NCBI GenBank assembly: GCA_002049455.2
Contig: KV918814.1
Span: 161,467 to 225,466 of the forward strand
DNA from: Porphyra umbilicalis
Taxonomy: Eukaryota; Rhodophyta; Bangiophyceae; Bangiales; Bangiaceae
DNA length: 64,000 bases
Direction: 5' to 3'
Positions 1-14,300 of the stretch are shown here, piece after piece. The notes under the pieces were generated by a model, which was given only the letters and a program-made list of their open reading frames with translations, made no database searches and had not been told where the DNA came from. The translations under genes were made by a program, and so were the position numbers. Numbering within the stretch: position 1 is the stretch's first letter; each line of letters opens with the position of its first letter.

Positions 1-3000
1 TGCGCTGCCCAGGTACGCTCGTGCATGCGTAGTTTGCGCGTGGCGACCCGAAACGTCTGTCACCGGCCAATACGGCATGTCAGCGGATCGTCCACGGCGC
101 ATGGTGCGGGGCGGCACTTGAGCAGTCCAAACGTCTTCGGGTGTTTTGGAAAGCAGATTGCACTGCCCAGGTGCGCCCCTGCATCCGCAGTTTGTGCGTG
201 GCGATCCAAAACGTCTGTCACCGCCACATACGGGCACCTATGAAAACCAGCTGTCAGGTCAGCGTTATTCCCGCATGCTGTATGGTGGCAGATAGACACT
301 CCGAGAGTCTTCGGGTGTCGAGGAAAGCAGATTGCGCTGCCCAGGTACGCTCGTGCATGCGTAGTTTGCGCGTGGCGACCCGAAACGTCTGTCACCGGCC
401 AATACGGCATGTCAGCGGATCGTCCACGGCGCATGGTGCGGGGCGGCACTTGAGCAGTCCAAACGTCTTCGGGTGTTTTGGAAAGCAGATTGCACTGCCC
501 AGGTGCGCCCCTGCATCCGCAGTTTGTGCGTGGCGATCCAAAACGTCTGTCACCGCCACATACGGGCACCTATGAAAACCAGCTGTCAGGTCAGCGTTAT
601 TCCCGCATGCTGTATGGTGGCAGATAGACACTCCGAGAGTCTTCGGGTGTCGAGGAAAGCAGATTGCGCTGCCCAGGTACGCTCGTGCATGCGTAGTTTG
701 CGCGTGGCGACCCGAAACGTCTGTCACCGGCCAATACGGCATGTCAGCGGATCGTCCACGGCGCATGGTGCGGGGCGGCACTTGAGCAGTCCAAACGTCT
801 TCGGGTGTTTTGGAAAGCAGATTGCACTGCCCAGGTGCGCCCCTGCATCCGCAGTTTGTGCGTGGCGATCCAAAACGTCTGTCACCGCCACATACGGGCA
901 CCTATGAAAACCAGCTGTCAGGTCAGCGTTATTCCCGCATGCTGTATGGTGGCAGATAGACACTCCGAGAGTCTTCGGGTGTCGAGGAAAGCAGATTGCG
1001 CTGCCCAGGTACGCTCGTGCATGCGTAGTTTGCGCGTGGCGACCCGAAACGTCTGTCACCGGCCAATACGGCATGTCAGCGGATCGTCCACGGCGCATGG
1101 TGCGGGGCGGCACTTGAGCAGTCCAAACGTCTTCGGGTGTTTTGGAAAGCAGATTGCACTGCCCAGGTGCGCCCCTGCATCCGCAGTTTGTGCGTGGCGA
1201 TCCAAAACGTCTGTCACCGCCACATACGGGCACCTATGAAAACCAGCTGTCAGGTCAGCGTTATTCCCGCATGCTGTATGGTGGCAGATAGACACTCCGA
1301 GAGTCTTCGGGTGTCGAGGAAAGCAGATTGCGCTGCCCAGGTACGCTCGTGCATGCGTAGTTTGCGCGTGGCGACCCGAAACGTCTGTCACCGGCCAATA
1401 CGGCATGTCAGCGGATCGTCCACGGCGCATGGTGCGGGGCGGCACTTGAGCAGTCCAAACGTCTTCGGGTGTTTTGGAAAGCAGATTGCACTGCCCAGGT
1501 GCGCCCCTGCATCCGCAGTTTGTGCGTGGCGATCCAAAACGTCTGTCACCGCCACATACGGGCACCTATGAAAACCAGCTGTCAGGTCAGCGTTATTCCC
1601 GCATGCTGTATGGTGGCAGATAGACACTCCGAGAGTCTTCGGGTGTCGAGGAAAGCAGATTGCGCTGCCCAGGTACGCTCGTGCATGCGTAGTTTGCGCG
1701 TGGCGACCCGAAACGTCTGTCACCGGCCAATACGGCATGTCAGCGGATCGTCCACGGCGCATGGTGCGGGGCGGCACTTGAGCAGTCCAAACGTCTTCGG
1801 GTGTTTTGGAAAGCAGATTGCACTGCCCAGGTGCGCCCCTGCATCCGCAGTTTGTGCGTGGCGATCCAAAACGTCTGTCACCGCCACATACGGGCACCTA
1901 TGAAAACCAGCTGTCAGGTCAGCGTTATTCCCGCATGCTGTATGGTGGCAGATAGACACTCCGAGAGTCTTCGGGTGTCGAGGAAAGCAGATTGCGCTGC
2001 CCAGGTACGCTCGTGCATGCGTAGTTTGCGCGTGGCGACCCGAAACGTCTGTCACCGGCCAATACGGCATGTCAGCGGATCGTCCACGGCGCATGGTGCG
2101 GGGCGGCACTTGAGCAGTCCAAACGTCTTCGGGTGTTTTGGAAAGCAGATTGCACTGCCCAGGTGCGCCCCTGCATCCGCAGTTTGTGCGTGGCGATCCA
2201 AAACGTCTGTCACCGCCACATACGGGCACCTATGAAAACCAGCTGTCAGGTCAGCGTTATTCCCGCATGCTGTATGGTGGCAGATAGACACTCCGAGAGT
2301 CTTCGGGTGTCGAGGAAAGCAGATTGCGCTGCCCAGGTACGCTCGTGCATGCGTAGTTTGCGCGTGGCGACCCGAAACGTCTGTCACCGGCCAATACGGC
2401 ATGTCAGCGGATCGTCCACGGCGCATGGTGCGGGGCGGCACTTGAGCAGTCCAAACGTCTTCGGGTGTTTTGGAAAGCAGATTGCACTGCCCAGGTGCGC
2501 CCCTGCATCCGCAGTTTGTGCGTGGCGATCCAAAACGTCTGTCACCGCCACATACGGGCACCTATGAAAACCAGCTGTCAGGTCAGCGTTATTCCCGCAT
2601 GCTGTATGGTGGCAGATAGACACTCCGAGAGTCTTCGGGTGTCGAGGAAAGCAGATTGCGCTGCCCAGGTACGCTCGTGCATGCGTAGTTTGCGCGTGGC
2701 GACCCGAAACGTCTGTCACCGGCCAATACGGCATGTCAGCGGATCGTCCACGGCGCATGGTGCGGGGCGGCACTTGAGCAGTCCAAACGTCTTCGGGTGT
2801 TTTGGAAAGCAGATTGCACTGCCCAGGTGCGCCCCTGCATCCGCAGTTTGTGCGTGGCGATCCAAAACGTCTGTCACCGCCACATACGGGCACCTATGAA
2901 AACCAGCTGTCAGGTCAGCGTTATTCCCGCATGCTGTATGGTGGCAGATAGACACTCCGAGAGTCTTCGGGTGTCGAGGAAAGCAGATTGCGCTGCCCAG

Positions 3001-6000
3001 GTACGCTCGTGCATGCGTAGTTTGCGCGTGGCGACCCGAAACGTCTGTCACCGGCCAATACGGCATGTCAGCGGATCGTCCACGGCGCATGGTGCGGGGC
3101 GGCACTTGAGCAGTCCAAACGTCTTCGGGTGTTTTGGAAAGCAGATTGCACTGCCCAGGTGCGCCCCTGCATCCGCAGTTTGTGCGTGGCGATCCAAAAC
3201 GTCTGTCACCGCCACATACGGGCACCTATGAAAACCAGCTGTCAGGTCAGCGTTATTCCCGCATGCTGTATGGTGGCAGATAGACACTCCGAGAGTCTTC
3301 GGGTGTCGAGGAAAGCAGATTGCGCTGCCCAGGTACGCTCGTGCATGCGTAGTTTGCGCGTGGCGACCCGAAACGTCTGTCACCGGCCAATACGGCATGT
3401 CAGCGGATCGTCCACGGCGCATGGTGCGGGGCGGCACTTGAGCAGTCCAAACGTCTTCGGGTGTTTTGGAAAGCAGATTGCACTGCCCAGGTGCGCCCCT
3501 GCATCCGCAGTTTGTGCGTGGCGATCCAAAACGTCTGTCACCGCCACATACGGGCACCTATGAAAACCAGCTGTCAGGTCAGCGTTATTCCCGCATGCTG
3601 TATGGTGGCAGATAGACACTCCGAGAGTCTTCGGGTGTCGAGGAAAGCAGATTGCGCTGCCCAGGTACGCTCGTGCATGCGTAGTTTGCGCGTGGCGACC
3701 CGAAACGTCTGTCACCGGCCAATACGGCATGTCAGCGGATCGTCCACGGCGCATGGTGCGGGGCGGCACTTGAGCAGTCCAAACGTCTTCGGGTGTTTTG
3801 GAAAGCAGATTGCACTGCCCAGGTGCGCCCCTGCATCCGCAGTTTGTGCGTGGCGATCCAAAACGTCTGTCACCGCCACATACGGGCACCTATGAAAACC
3901 AGCTGTCAGGTCAGCGTTATTCCCGCATGCTGTATGGTGGCAGATAGACACTCCGAGAGTCTTCGGGTGTCGAGGAAAGCAGATTGCGCTGCCCAGGTAC
4001 GCTCGTGCATGCGTAGTTTGCGCGTGGCGACCCGAAACGTCTGTCACCGGCCAATACGGCATGTCAGCGGATCGTCCACGGCGCATGGTGCGGGGCGGCA
4101 CTTGAGCAGTCCAAACGTCTTCGGGTGTTTTGGAAAGCAGATTGCACTGCCCAGGTGCGCCCCTGCATCCGCAGTTTGTGCGTGGCGATCCAAAACGTCT
4201 GTCACCGCCACATACGGGCACCTATGAAAACCAGCTGTCAGGTCAGCGTTATTCCCGCATGCTGTATGGTGGCAGATAGACACTCCGAGAGTCTTCGGGT
4301 GTCGAGGAAAGCAGATTGCGCTGCCCAGGTACGCTCGTGCATGCGTAGTTTGCGCGTGGCGACCCGAAACGTCTGTCACCGGCCAATACGGCATGTCAGC
4401 GGATCGTCCACGGCGCATGGTGCGGGGCGGCACTTGAGCAGTCCAAACGTCTTCGGGTGTTTTGGAAAGCAGATTGCACTGCCCAGGTGCGCCCCTGCAT
4501 CCGCAGTTTGTGCGTGGCGATCCAAAACGTCTGTCACCGCCACATACGGGCACCTATGAAAACCAGCTGTCAGGTCAGCGTTATTCCCGCATGCTGTATG
4601 GTGGCAGATAGACACTCCGAGAGTCTTCGGGTGTCGAGGAAAGCAGATTGCGCTGCCCAGGTACGCTCGTGCATGCGTAGTTTGCGCGTGGCGACCCGAA
4701 ACGTCTGTCACCGGCCAATACGGCATGTCAGCGGATCGTCCACGGCGCATGGTGCGGGGCGGCACTTGAGCAGTCCAAACGTCTTCGGGTGTTTTGGAAA
4801 GCAGATTGCACTGCCCAGGTGCGCCCCTGCATCCGCAGTTTGTGCGTGGCGATCCAAAACGTCTGTCACCGCCACATACGGGCACCTATGAAAACCAGCT
4901 GTCAGGTCAGCGTTATTCCCGCATGCTGTATGGTGGCAGATAGACACTCCGAGAGTCTTCGGGTGTCGAGGAAAGCAGATTGCGCTGCCCAGGTACGCTC
5001 GTGCATGCGTAGTTTGCGCGTGGCGACCCGAAACGTCTGTCACCGGCCAATACGGCATGTCAGCGGATCGTCCACGGCGCATGGTGCGGGGCGGCACTTG
5101 AGCAGTCCAAACGTCTTCGGGTGTTTTGGAAAGCAGATTGCACTGCCCAGGTGCGCCCCTGCATCCGCAGTTTGTGCGTGGCGATCCAAAACGTCTGTCA
5201 CCGCCACATACGGGCACCTATGAAAACCAGCTGTCAGGTCAGCGTTATTCCCGCATGCTGTATGGTGGCAGATAGACACTCCGAGAGTCTTCGGGTGTCG
5301 AGGAAAGCAGATTGCGCTGCCCAGGTACGCTCGTGCATGCGTAGTTTGCGCGTGGCGACCCGAAACGTCTGTCACCGGCCAATACGGCATGTCAGCGGAT
5401 CGTCCACGGCGCATGGTGCGGGGCGGCACTTGAGCAGTCCAAACGTCTTCGGGTGTTTTGGAAAGCAGATTGCACTGCCCAGGTGCGCCCCTGCATCCGC
5501 AGTTTGTGCGTGGCGATCCAAAACGTCTGTCACCGCCACATACGGGCACCTATGAAAACCAGCTGTCAGGTCAGCGTTATTCCCGCATGCTGTATGGTGG
5601 CAGATAGACACTCCGAGAGTCTTCGGGTGTCGAGGAAAGCAGATTGCGCTGCCCAGGTACGCTCGTGCATGCGTAGTTTGCGCGTGGCGACCCGAAACGT
5701 CTGTCACCGGCCAATACGGCATGTCAGCGGATCGTCCACGGCGCATGGTGCGGGGCGGCACTTGAGCAGTCCAAACGTCTTCGGGTGTTTTGGAAAGCAG
5801 ATTGCACTGCCCAGGTGCGCCCCTGCATCCGCAGTTTGTGCGTGGCGATCCAAAACGTCTGTCACCGCCACATACGGGCACCTATGAAAACCAGCTGTCA
5901 GGTCAGCGTTATTCCCGCATGCTGTATGGTGGCAGATAGACACTCCGAGAGTCTTCGGGTGTCGAGGAAAGCAGATTGCGCTGCCCAGGTACGCTCGTGC

Positions 6001-7888
6001 ATGCGTAGTTTGCGCGTGGCGACCCGAAACGTCTGTCACCGGCCAATACGGCATGTCAGCGGATCGTCCACGGCGCATGGTGCGGGGCGGCACTTGAGCA
6101 GTCCAAACGTCTTCGGGTGTTTTGGAAAGCAGATTGCACTGCCCAGGTGCGCCCCTGCATCCGCAGTTTGTGCGTGGCGATCCAAAACGTCTGTCACCGC
6201 CACATACGGGCACCTATGAAAACCAGCTGTCAGGTCAGCGTTATTCCCGCATGCTGTATGGTGGCAGATAGACACTCCGAGAGTCTTCGGGTGTCGAGGA
6301 AAGCAGATTGCGCTGCCCAGGTACGCTCGTGCATGCGTAGTTTGCGCGTGGCGACCCGAAACGTCTGTCACCGGCCAATACGGCATGTCAGCGGATCGTC
6401 CACGGCGCATGGTGCGGGGCGGCACTTGAGCAGTCCAAACGTCTTCGGGTGTTTTGGAAAGCAGATTGCACTGCCCAGGTGCGCCCCTGCATCCGCAGTT
6501 TGTGCGTGGCGATCCAAAACGTCTGTCACCGCCACATACGGGCACCTATGAAAACCAGCTGTCAGGTCAGCGTTATTCCCGCATGCTGTATGGTGGCAGA
6601 TAGACACTCCGAGAGTCTTCGGGTGTCGAGGAAAGCAGATTGCGCTGCCCAGGTACGCTCGTGCATGCGTAGTTTGCGCGTGGCGACCCGAAACGTCTGT
6701 CACCGGCCAATACGGCATGTCAGCGGATCGTCCACGGCGCATGGTGCGGGGCGGCACTTGAGCAGTCCAAACGTCTTCGGGTGTTTTGGAAAGCAGATTG
6801 CACTGCCCAGGTGCGCCCCTGCATCCGCAGTTTGTGCGTGGCGATCCAAAACGTCTGTCACCGCCACATACGGGCACCTATGAAAACCAGCTGTCAGGTC
6901 AGCGTTATTCCCGCATGCTGTATGGTGGCAGATAGACACTCCGAGAGTCTTCGGGTGTCGAGGAAAGCAGATTGCGCTGCCCAGGTACGCTCGTGCATGC
7001 GTAGTTTGCGCGTGGCGACCCGAAACGTCTGTCACCGGCCAATACGGCATGTCAGCGGATCGTCCACGGCGCATGGTGCGGGGCGGCACTTGAGCAGTCC
7101 AAACGTCTTCGGGTGTTTTGGAAAGCAGATTGCACTGCCCAGGTGCGCCCCTGCATCCGCAGTTTGTGCGTGGCGATCCAAAACGTCTGTCACCGCCACA
7201 TACGGGCACCTATGAAAACCAGCTGTCAGGTCAGCGTTATTCCCGCATGCTGTATGGTGGCAGATAGACACTCCGAGAGTCTTCGGGTGTCGAGGAAAGC
7301 AGATTGCGCTGCCCAGGTACGCTCGTGCATGCGTAGTTTGCGCGTGGCGACCCGAAACGTCTGTCACCGGCCAATACGGCATGTCAGCGGATCGTCCACG
7401 GCGCATGGTGCGGGGCGGCACTTGAGCAGTCCAAACGTCTTCGGGTGTTTTGGAAAGCAGATTGCACTGCCCAGGTGCGCCCCTGCATCCGCAGTTTGTG
7501 CGTGGCGATCCAAAACGTCTGTCACCGCCACATACGGGCACCTATGAAAACCAGCTGTCAGGTCAGCGTTATTCCCGCATGCTGTATGGTGGCAGATAGA
7601 CACTCCGAGAGTCTTCGGGTGTCGAGGAAAGCAGATTGCGCTGCCCAGGTACGCTCGTGCATGCGTAGTTTGCGCGTGGCGACCCGAAACGTCTGTCACC
7701 GGCCAATACGGCATGTCAGCGGATCGTCCACGGCGCATGGTGCGGGGCGGCACTTGAGCAGTCCAAACGTCTTCGGGTGTTTTGGAAAGCAGATTGCACT
7801 GCCCAGGTGCGCCCCTGCATCCGCAGTTTGTGCGTGGCGATCCAAAACGTCTGTCACCGCCACATACGGGCACCTATGAAACCAGCTG
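1..7888 (+). repeat. Satellite array block A: about 23.7 tandem units of 332 bp, forward orientation
   Basis: Landmarks recur at exactly 332-bp steps throughout (for example the motif starting at 141, 473, 805 and so on to 7,777). By eye every unit is identical, with no indel or substitution until a one-base loss near 7,877. Each unit splits into two related halves. Half A (e.g. 2-159, 158 bp) and half B (e.g. 160-333, 174 bp) both begin with GC[G/A]CTGCCCAGGT and both end with TCTTCGGGTGT...GGAAAGCAGATT. Their first 75 bp are roughly 80-85% alike and the middles differ. The unit is therefore an old dimer of a nucleosome-length monomer. Short open frames of 144-169 residues occur on both strands, but 332 is not a multiple of three and nothing resembles a protein, so I call no gene. 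Block A carries variant bases (CTCAAGTGCC, CACCATGCGCCGTGG and CGAGAGTCTT when read in the matching orientations) that reappear only near 31.6-36.9 kb. Confidence 0.97.
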
Positions 7889-8300
7889 CAGCTGCAGCGC
7901 ATCTGCTTCCACGACACCCAAGACTCGGGTGTCTCGCCACTACCAGCATGCCGGTTACGCTGACCTGACGCTGTTTCATAGGTGCCGTATGTGGCGGTGA
8001 CAGACGTTTGGATCGCCACGCACAAACTGCGGATGCAGGGCGCACCTGGGCAGTGCAATCTGCTTTCCAAACACCCGAAGACGTTTGGACTGCTGAAGTG
8101 CCGCCCCGCAGCATGCGCCTGGACGATCCGCTGACATGCCGTATTGGCCGGTGACAGACGTTTCGGGTCGCCACGCGCAAACTACGCATGCACGGGCGTA
8201 CCTGGGCAGCGCAATCTGCTTTCCACGACACCCGAAGACTCTCGGGTGTCTATCGCCACACCAGCATGCGCGGTTAACGCTGACCTGACAGCTGGTTTTC
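7871..8300. other. Inversion junction of the satellite array, sequence-degraded
   Basis: The forward unit reads normally up to CACCTATGAAACCAGCTG (7,871-7,888). It then passes through a short CAGCTGCAG palindrome and continues as the reverse complement of the same unit, but from a different point in the unit. The breakpoint is therefore not a simple mirror of one site. Bases 7,889-8,300 differ from the reverse-orientation consensus by many single-base losses, such as GCGCATCTGCTTCC for GCGCAATCTGCTTTCC. The density of these differences falls with distance and is nearly gone by 9 kb. This fits either a genuine inversion that has decayed or, more simply, a poorly polished contig join or fold-back read. 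Confidence 0.85.
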
Positions 8301-11300
8301 ATAGGTGCCCGTATGTGGCGGTGACAGACGTTTTGGATCGCCACGCACAAACTGCGGATGCAGGGGCGCACCTGGGCAGTGCAATCTGCTTTCCAAAACA
8401 CCCGAAGACTTTGGACTGCTGAAGTGCCGCCCCGCAGCATGCGCCTGGACGATCCGCTGACATGCCGTATTGGCCGGTGACAGACGTTTCGGGTCGCCAC
8501 GCGCAAACTACGCATGCACGGGCGTACCTGGGCAGCGCAATCTGCTTTCCACGACACCCGAAGACTCTCGGGGTGTCTATCTGCCACACCAGCATGCGCG
8601 GTTAACGCTGACCTGACAGCTGGTTTTCATAGGTGCCCGTATGTGGCGGTGACAGACGTTTTGGATCGCCACGCACAAACTGCGGATGCAGGGGCGCACC
8701 TGGGCAGTGCAATCTGCTTTCCAAAACACCCGAAGACTTTGGACTGCTGAAGTGCCGCCCCGCAGCATGCGCCATGGACGATCCGCTGACATGCCGTATT
8801 GGCCGGTGACAGACGTTTCGGGTCGCCACGCGCAAACTACGCATGCACGGGCGTACCTGGGCAGCGCAATCTGCTTTCCACGACACCCGAAGACTCTCGG
8901 GGTGTCTATCTGCCACACGCAGCATGCGCGGTTAACGCTGACCTGACAGCTGGTTTTCATAGGTGCCCGTATGTGGCGGTGACAGACGTTTTGGATCGCC
9001 ACGCACAAACTGCGGATGCAGGGGCGCACCTGGGCAGTGCAATCTGCTTTCCAAAACACCCGAAGACTTTTGGACTGCTGAAGTGCCGCCCCGCAGCATG
9101 CGCCATGGACGATCCGCTGACATGCCGTATTGGCCGGTGACAGACGTTTCGGGTCGCCACGCGCAAACTACGCATGCACGGGCGTACCTGGGCAGCGCAA
9201 TCTGCTTTCCACGACACCCGAAGACTCTCGGGGTGTCTATCTGCCACACGCAGCATGCGCGGTTAACGCTGACCTGACAGCTGGTTTTCATAGGTGCCCG
9301 TATGTGGCGGTGACAGACGTTTTGGATCGCCACGCACAAACTGCGGATGCAGGGGCGCACCTGGGCAGTGCAATCTGCTTTCCAAAACACCCGAAGACTT
9401 TTGGACTGCTGAAGTGCCGCCCCGCAGCATGCGCCATGGACGATCCGCTGACATGCCGTATTGGCCGGTGACAGACGTTTCGGGTCGCCACGCGCAAACT
9501 ACGCATGCACGGGCGTACCTGGGCAGCGCAATCTGCTTTCCACGACACCCGAAGACTCTCGGGGTGTCTATCTGCCACCATGCAGCATGCGGGAATAACG
9601 CTGACCTGACAGCTGGTTTTCATAGGTGCCCGTATGTGGCGGTGACAGACGTTTTGGATCGCCACGCACAAACTGCGGATGCAGGGGCGCACCTGGGCAG
9701 TGCAATCTGCTTTCCAAAACACCCGAAGACTTTTGGACTGCTGAAGTGCCGCCCCGCAGCATGCGCCATGGACGATCCGCTGACATGCCGTATTGGCCGG
9801 TGACAGACGTTTCGGGTCGCCACGCGCAAACTACGCATGCACGGGCGTACCTGGGCAGCGCAATCTGCTTTCCACGACACCCGAAGACTCTCGGGGTGTC
9901 TATCTGCCACACGCAGCATGCGCGGTTAACGCTGACCTGACAGCTGGTTTTCATAGGTGCCCGTATGTGGCGGTGACAGACGTTTTGGATCGCCACGCAC
10001 AAACTGCGGATGCAGGGGCGCACCTGGGCAGTGCAATCTGCTTTCCAAAACACCCGAAGACTTTGGACTGCTGAAGTGCCGCCCCGCAGCATGCGCCATG
10101 GACGATCCGCTGACATGCCGTATTGGCCGGTGACAGACGTTTCGGGTCGCCACGCGCAAACTACGCATGCACGGGCGTACCTGGGCAGCGCAATCTGCTT
10201 TCCACGACACCCGAAGACTCTCGGGGTGTCTATCTGCCACTACGCAGCATGCGCGGTTAACGCTGACCTGACAGCTGGTTTTCATAGGTGCCCGTATGTG
10301 GCGGTGACAGACGTTTTGGATCGCCACGCACAAACTGCGGATGCAGGGGCGCACCTGGGCAGTGCAATCTGCTTTCCAAAACACCCGAAGACTTTTGGAC
10401 TGCTGAAGTGCCGCCCCGCAGCATGCGCCATGGACGATCCGCTGACATGCCGTATTGGCCGGTGACAGACGTTTCGGGTCGCCACGCGCAAACTACGCAT
10501 GCACGGGCGTACCTGGGCAGCGCAATCTGCTTTCCACGACACCCGAAGACTCTCGGGGTGTCTATCTGCCACTACGCAGCATGCGCGGTTAACGCTGACC
10601 TGACAGCTGGTTTTCATAGGTGCCCGTATGTGGCGGTGACAGACGTTTTGGATCGCCACGCACAAACTGCGGATGCAGGGGCGCACCTGGGCAGTGCAAT
10701 CTGCTTTCCAAAACACCCGAAGACTTTTGGACTGCTGAAGTGCCGCCCCGCAGCATGCGCCATGGACGATCCGCTGACATGCCGTATTGGCCGGTGACAG
10801 ACGTTTCGGGTCGCCACGCGCAAACTACGCATGCACGGGCGTACCTGGGCAGCGCAATCTGCTTTCCACGACACCCGAAGACTCTCGGGGTGTCTATCTG
10901 CCACACGCAGCATGCGCGGTTAACGCTGACCTGACAGCTGGTTTTCATAGGTGCCCGTATGTGGCGGTGACAGACGTTTTGGATCGCCACGCACAAACTG
11001 CGGATGCAGGGGCGCACCTGGGCAGTGCAATCTGCTTTCCAAAACACCCGAAGACTTTTGGACTGCTGAAGTGCCGCCCCGCAGCATGCGCCATGGACGA
11101 TCCGCTGACATGCCGTATTGGCCGGTGACAGACGTTTCGGGTCGCCACGCGCAAACTACGCATGCACGGGCGTACCTGGGCAGCGCAATCTGCTTTCCAC
11201 GACACCCGAAGACTCTCGGGGTGTCTATCTGCCACATGCAGCATGCGGGTTAACGCTGACCTGACAGCTGGTTTTCATAGGTGCCCGTATGTGGCGGTGA

Positions 11301-14300
11301 CAGACGTTTTGGATCGCCACGCACAAACTGCGGATGCAGGGGCGCACCTGGGCAGTGCAATCTGCTTTCCAAAACACCCGAAGACTTTTGGACTGCTGAA
11401 GTGCCGCCCCGCAGCATGCGCCATGGACGATCCGCTGACATGCCGTATTGGCCGGTGACAGACGTTTCGGGTCGCCACGCGCAAACTACGCATGCACGGG
11501 CGTACCTGGGCAGCGCAATCTGCTTTCCACGACACCCGAAGACTCTCGGGGTGTCTATCTGCCACTACGCAGCATGCGCGGTTAACGCTGACCTGACAGC
11601 TGGTTTTCATAGGTGCCCGTATGTGGCGGTGACAGACGTTTTGGATCGCCACGCACAAACTGCGGATGCAGGGGCGCACCTGGGCAGTGCAATCTGCTTT
11701 CCAAAACACCCGAAGACTTTTGGACTGCTGAAGTGCCGCCCCGCAGCATGCGCCATGGACGATCCGCTGACATGCCGTATTGGCCGGTGACAGACGTTTC
11801 GGGTCGCCACGCGCAAACTACGCATGCACGGGCGTACCTGGGCAGCGCAATCTGCTTTCCACGACACCCGAAGACTCTCGGGGTGTCTATCTGCCACACG
11901 CAGCATGCGCGGTTAACGCTGACCTGACAGCTGGTTTTCATAGGTGCCCGTATGTGGCGGTGACAGACGTTTTGGATCGCCACGCACAAACTGCGGATGC
12001 AGGGGCGCACCTGGGCAGTGCAATCTGCTTTCCAAAACACCCGAAGACTTTTGGACTGCTGAAGTGCCGCCCCGCAGCATGCGCCATGGACGATCCGCTG
12101 ACATGCCGTATTGGCCGGTGACAGACGTTTCGGGTCGCCACGCGCAAACTACGCATGCACGGGCGTACCTGGGCAGCGCAATCTGCTTTCCACGACACCC
12201 GAAGACTCTCGGGGTGTCTATCTGCCACCATGCAGCATGCGGGTTAACGCTGACCTGACAGCTGGTTTTCATAGGTGCCCGTATGTGGCGGTGACAGACG
12301 TTTTGGATCGCCACGCACAAACTGCGGATGCAGGGGCGCACCTGGGCAGTGCAATCTGCTTTCCAAAACACCCGAAGACTTTTGGACTGCTGAAGTGCCG
12401 CCCGCAGCATGCGCCATGGACGATCCGCTGACATGCCGTATTGGCCGGTGACAGACGTTTCGGGTCGCCACGCGCAAACTACGCATGCACGGGCGTACCT
12501 GGGCAGCGCAATCTGCTTTCCACGACACCCGAAGACTCTCGGGGTGTCTATCTGCCACTACGCAGCATGCGCGGTTAACGCTGACCTGACAGCTGGTTTT
12601 CATAGGTGCCCGTATGTGGCGGTGACAGACGTTTTGGATCGCCACGCACAAACTGCGGATGCAGGGGCGCACCTGGGCAGTGCAATCTGCTTTCCAAAAC
12701 ACCCGAAGACTTTTGGACTGCTGAAGTGCCGCCCGCAGCATGCGCCATGGACGATCCGCTGACATGCCGTATTGGCCGGTGACAGACGTTTCGGGTCGCC
12801 ACGCGCAAACTACGCATGCACGGGCGTACCTGGGCAGCGCAATCTGCTTTCCACGACACCCGAAGACTCTCGGGGTGTCTATCTGCCACCATGCAGCATG
12901 CGCGGTTAACGCTGACCTGACAGCTGGTTTTCATAGGTGCCCGTATGTGGCGGTGACAGACGTTTTGGATCGCCACGCACAAACTGCGGATGCAGGGGCG
13001 CACCTGGGCAGTGCAATCTGCTTTCCAAACACCCGAAGACTTTTGGACTGCTGAAGTGCCGCCCCGCAGCATGCGCCATGGACGATCCGCTGACATGCCG
13101 TATTGGCCGGTGACAGACGTTTCGGGTCGCCACGCGCAAACTACGCATGCACGGGCGTACCTGGGCAGCGCAATCTGCTTTCCACGACACCCGAAGACTC
13201 TCGGGGTGTCTATCTGCCACTACGCAGCATGCGCGGTTAACGCTGACCTGACAGCTGGTTTTCATAGGTGCCCGTATGTGGCGGTGACAGACGTTTTGGA
13301 TCGCCACGCACAAACTGCGGATGCAGGGGCGCACCTGGGCAGTGCAATCTGCTTTCCAAAACACCCGAAGACTTTTGGACTGCTGAAGTGCCGCCCCGCA
13401 GCATGCGCCATGGACGATCCGCTGACATGCCGTATTGGCCGGTGACAGACGTTTCGGGTCGCCACGCGCAAACTACGCATGCACGGGCGTACCTGGGCAG
13501 CGCAATCTGCTTTCCACGACACCCGAAGACTCTCGGGGTGTCTATCTGCCACTAGCAGCATGCGCGGTTAACGCTGACCTGACAGCTGGTTTTCATAGGT
13601 GCCCGTATGTGGCGGTGACAGACGTTTTGGATCGCCACGCACAAACTGCGGATGCAGGGGCGCACCTGGGCAGTGCAATCTGCTTTCCAAACACCCGAAG
13701 ACTTTTGGACTGCTGAAGTGCCGCCCCGCAGCATGCGCCATGGACGATCCGCTGACATGCCGTATTGGCCGGTGACAGACGTTTCGGGTCGCCACGCGCA
13801 AACTACGCATGCACGGGCGTACCTGGGCAGCGCAATCTGCTTTCCACGACACCCGAAGACTCTCGGGGTGTCTATCTGCCACTACGCAGCATGCGCGGTT
13901 AACGCTGACCTGACAGCTGGTTTTCATAGGTGCCCGTATGTGGCGGTGACAGACGTTTTGGATCGCCACGCACAAACTGCGGATGCAGGGGCGCACCTGG
14001 GCAGTGCAATCTGCTTTCCAAAACACCCGAAGACTTTTGGACTGCTGAAGTGCCGCCCCGCAGCATGCGCCATGGACGATCCGCTGACATGCCGTATTGG
14101 CCGGTGACAGACGTTTCGGGTCGCCACGCGCAAACTACGCATGCACGGGCGTACCTGGGCAGCGCAATCTGCTTTCCACGACACCCGAAGACTCTCGGGG
14201 TGTCTATCTGCCACTACGCAGCATGCGCGGTTAACGCTGACCTGACAGCTGGTTTTCATAGGTGCCCGTATGTGGCGGTGACAGACGTTTTGGATCGCCA

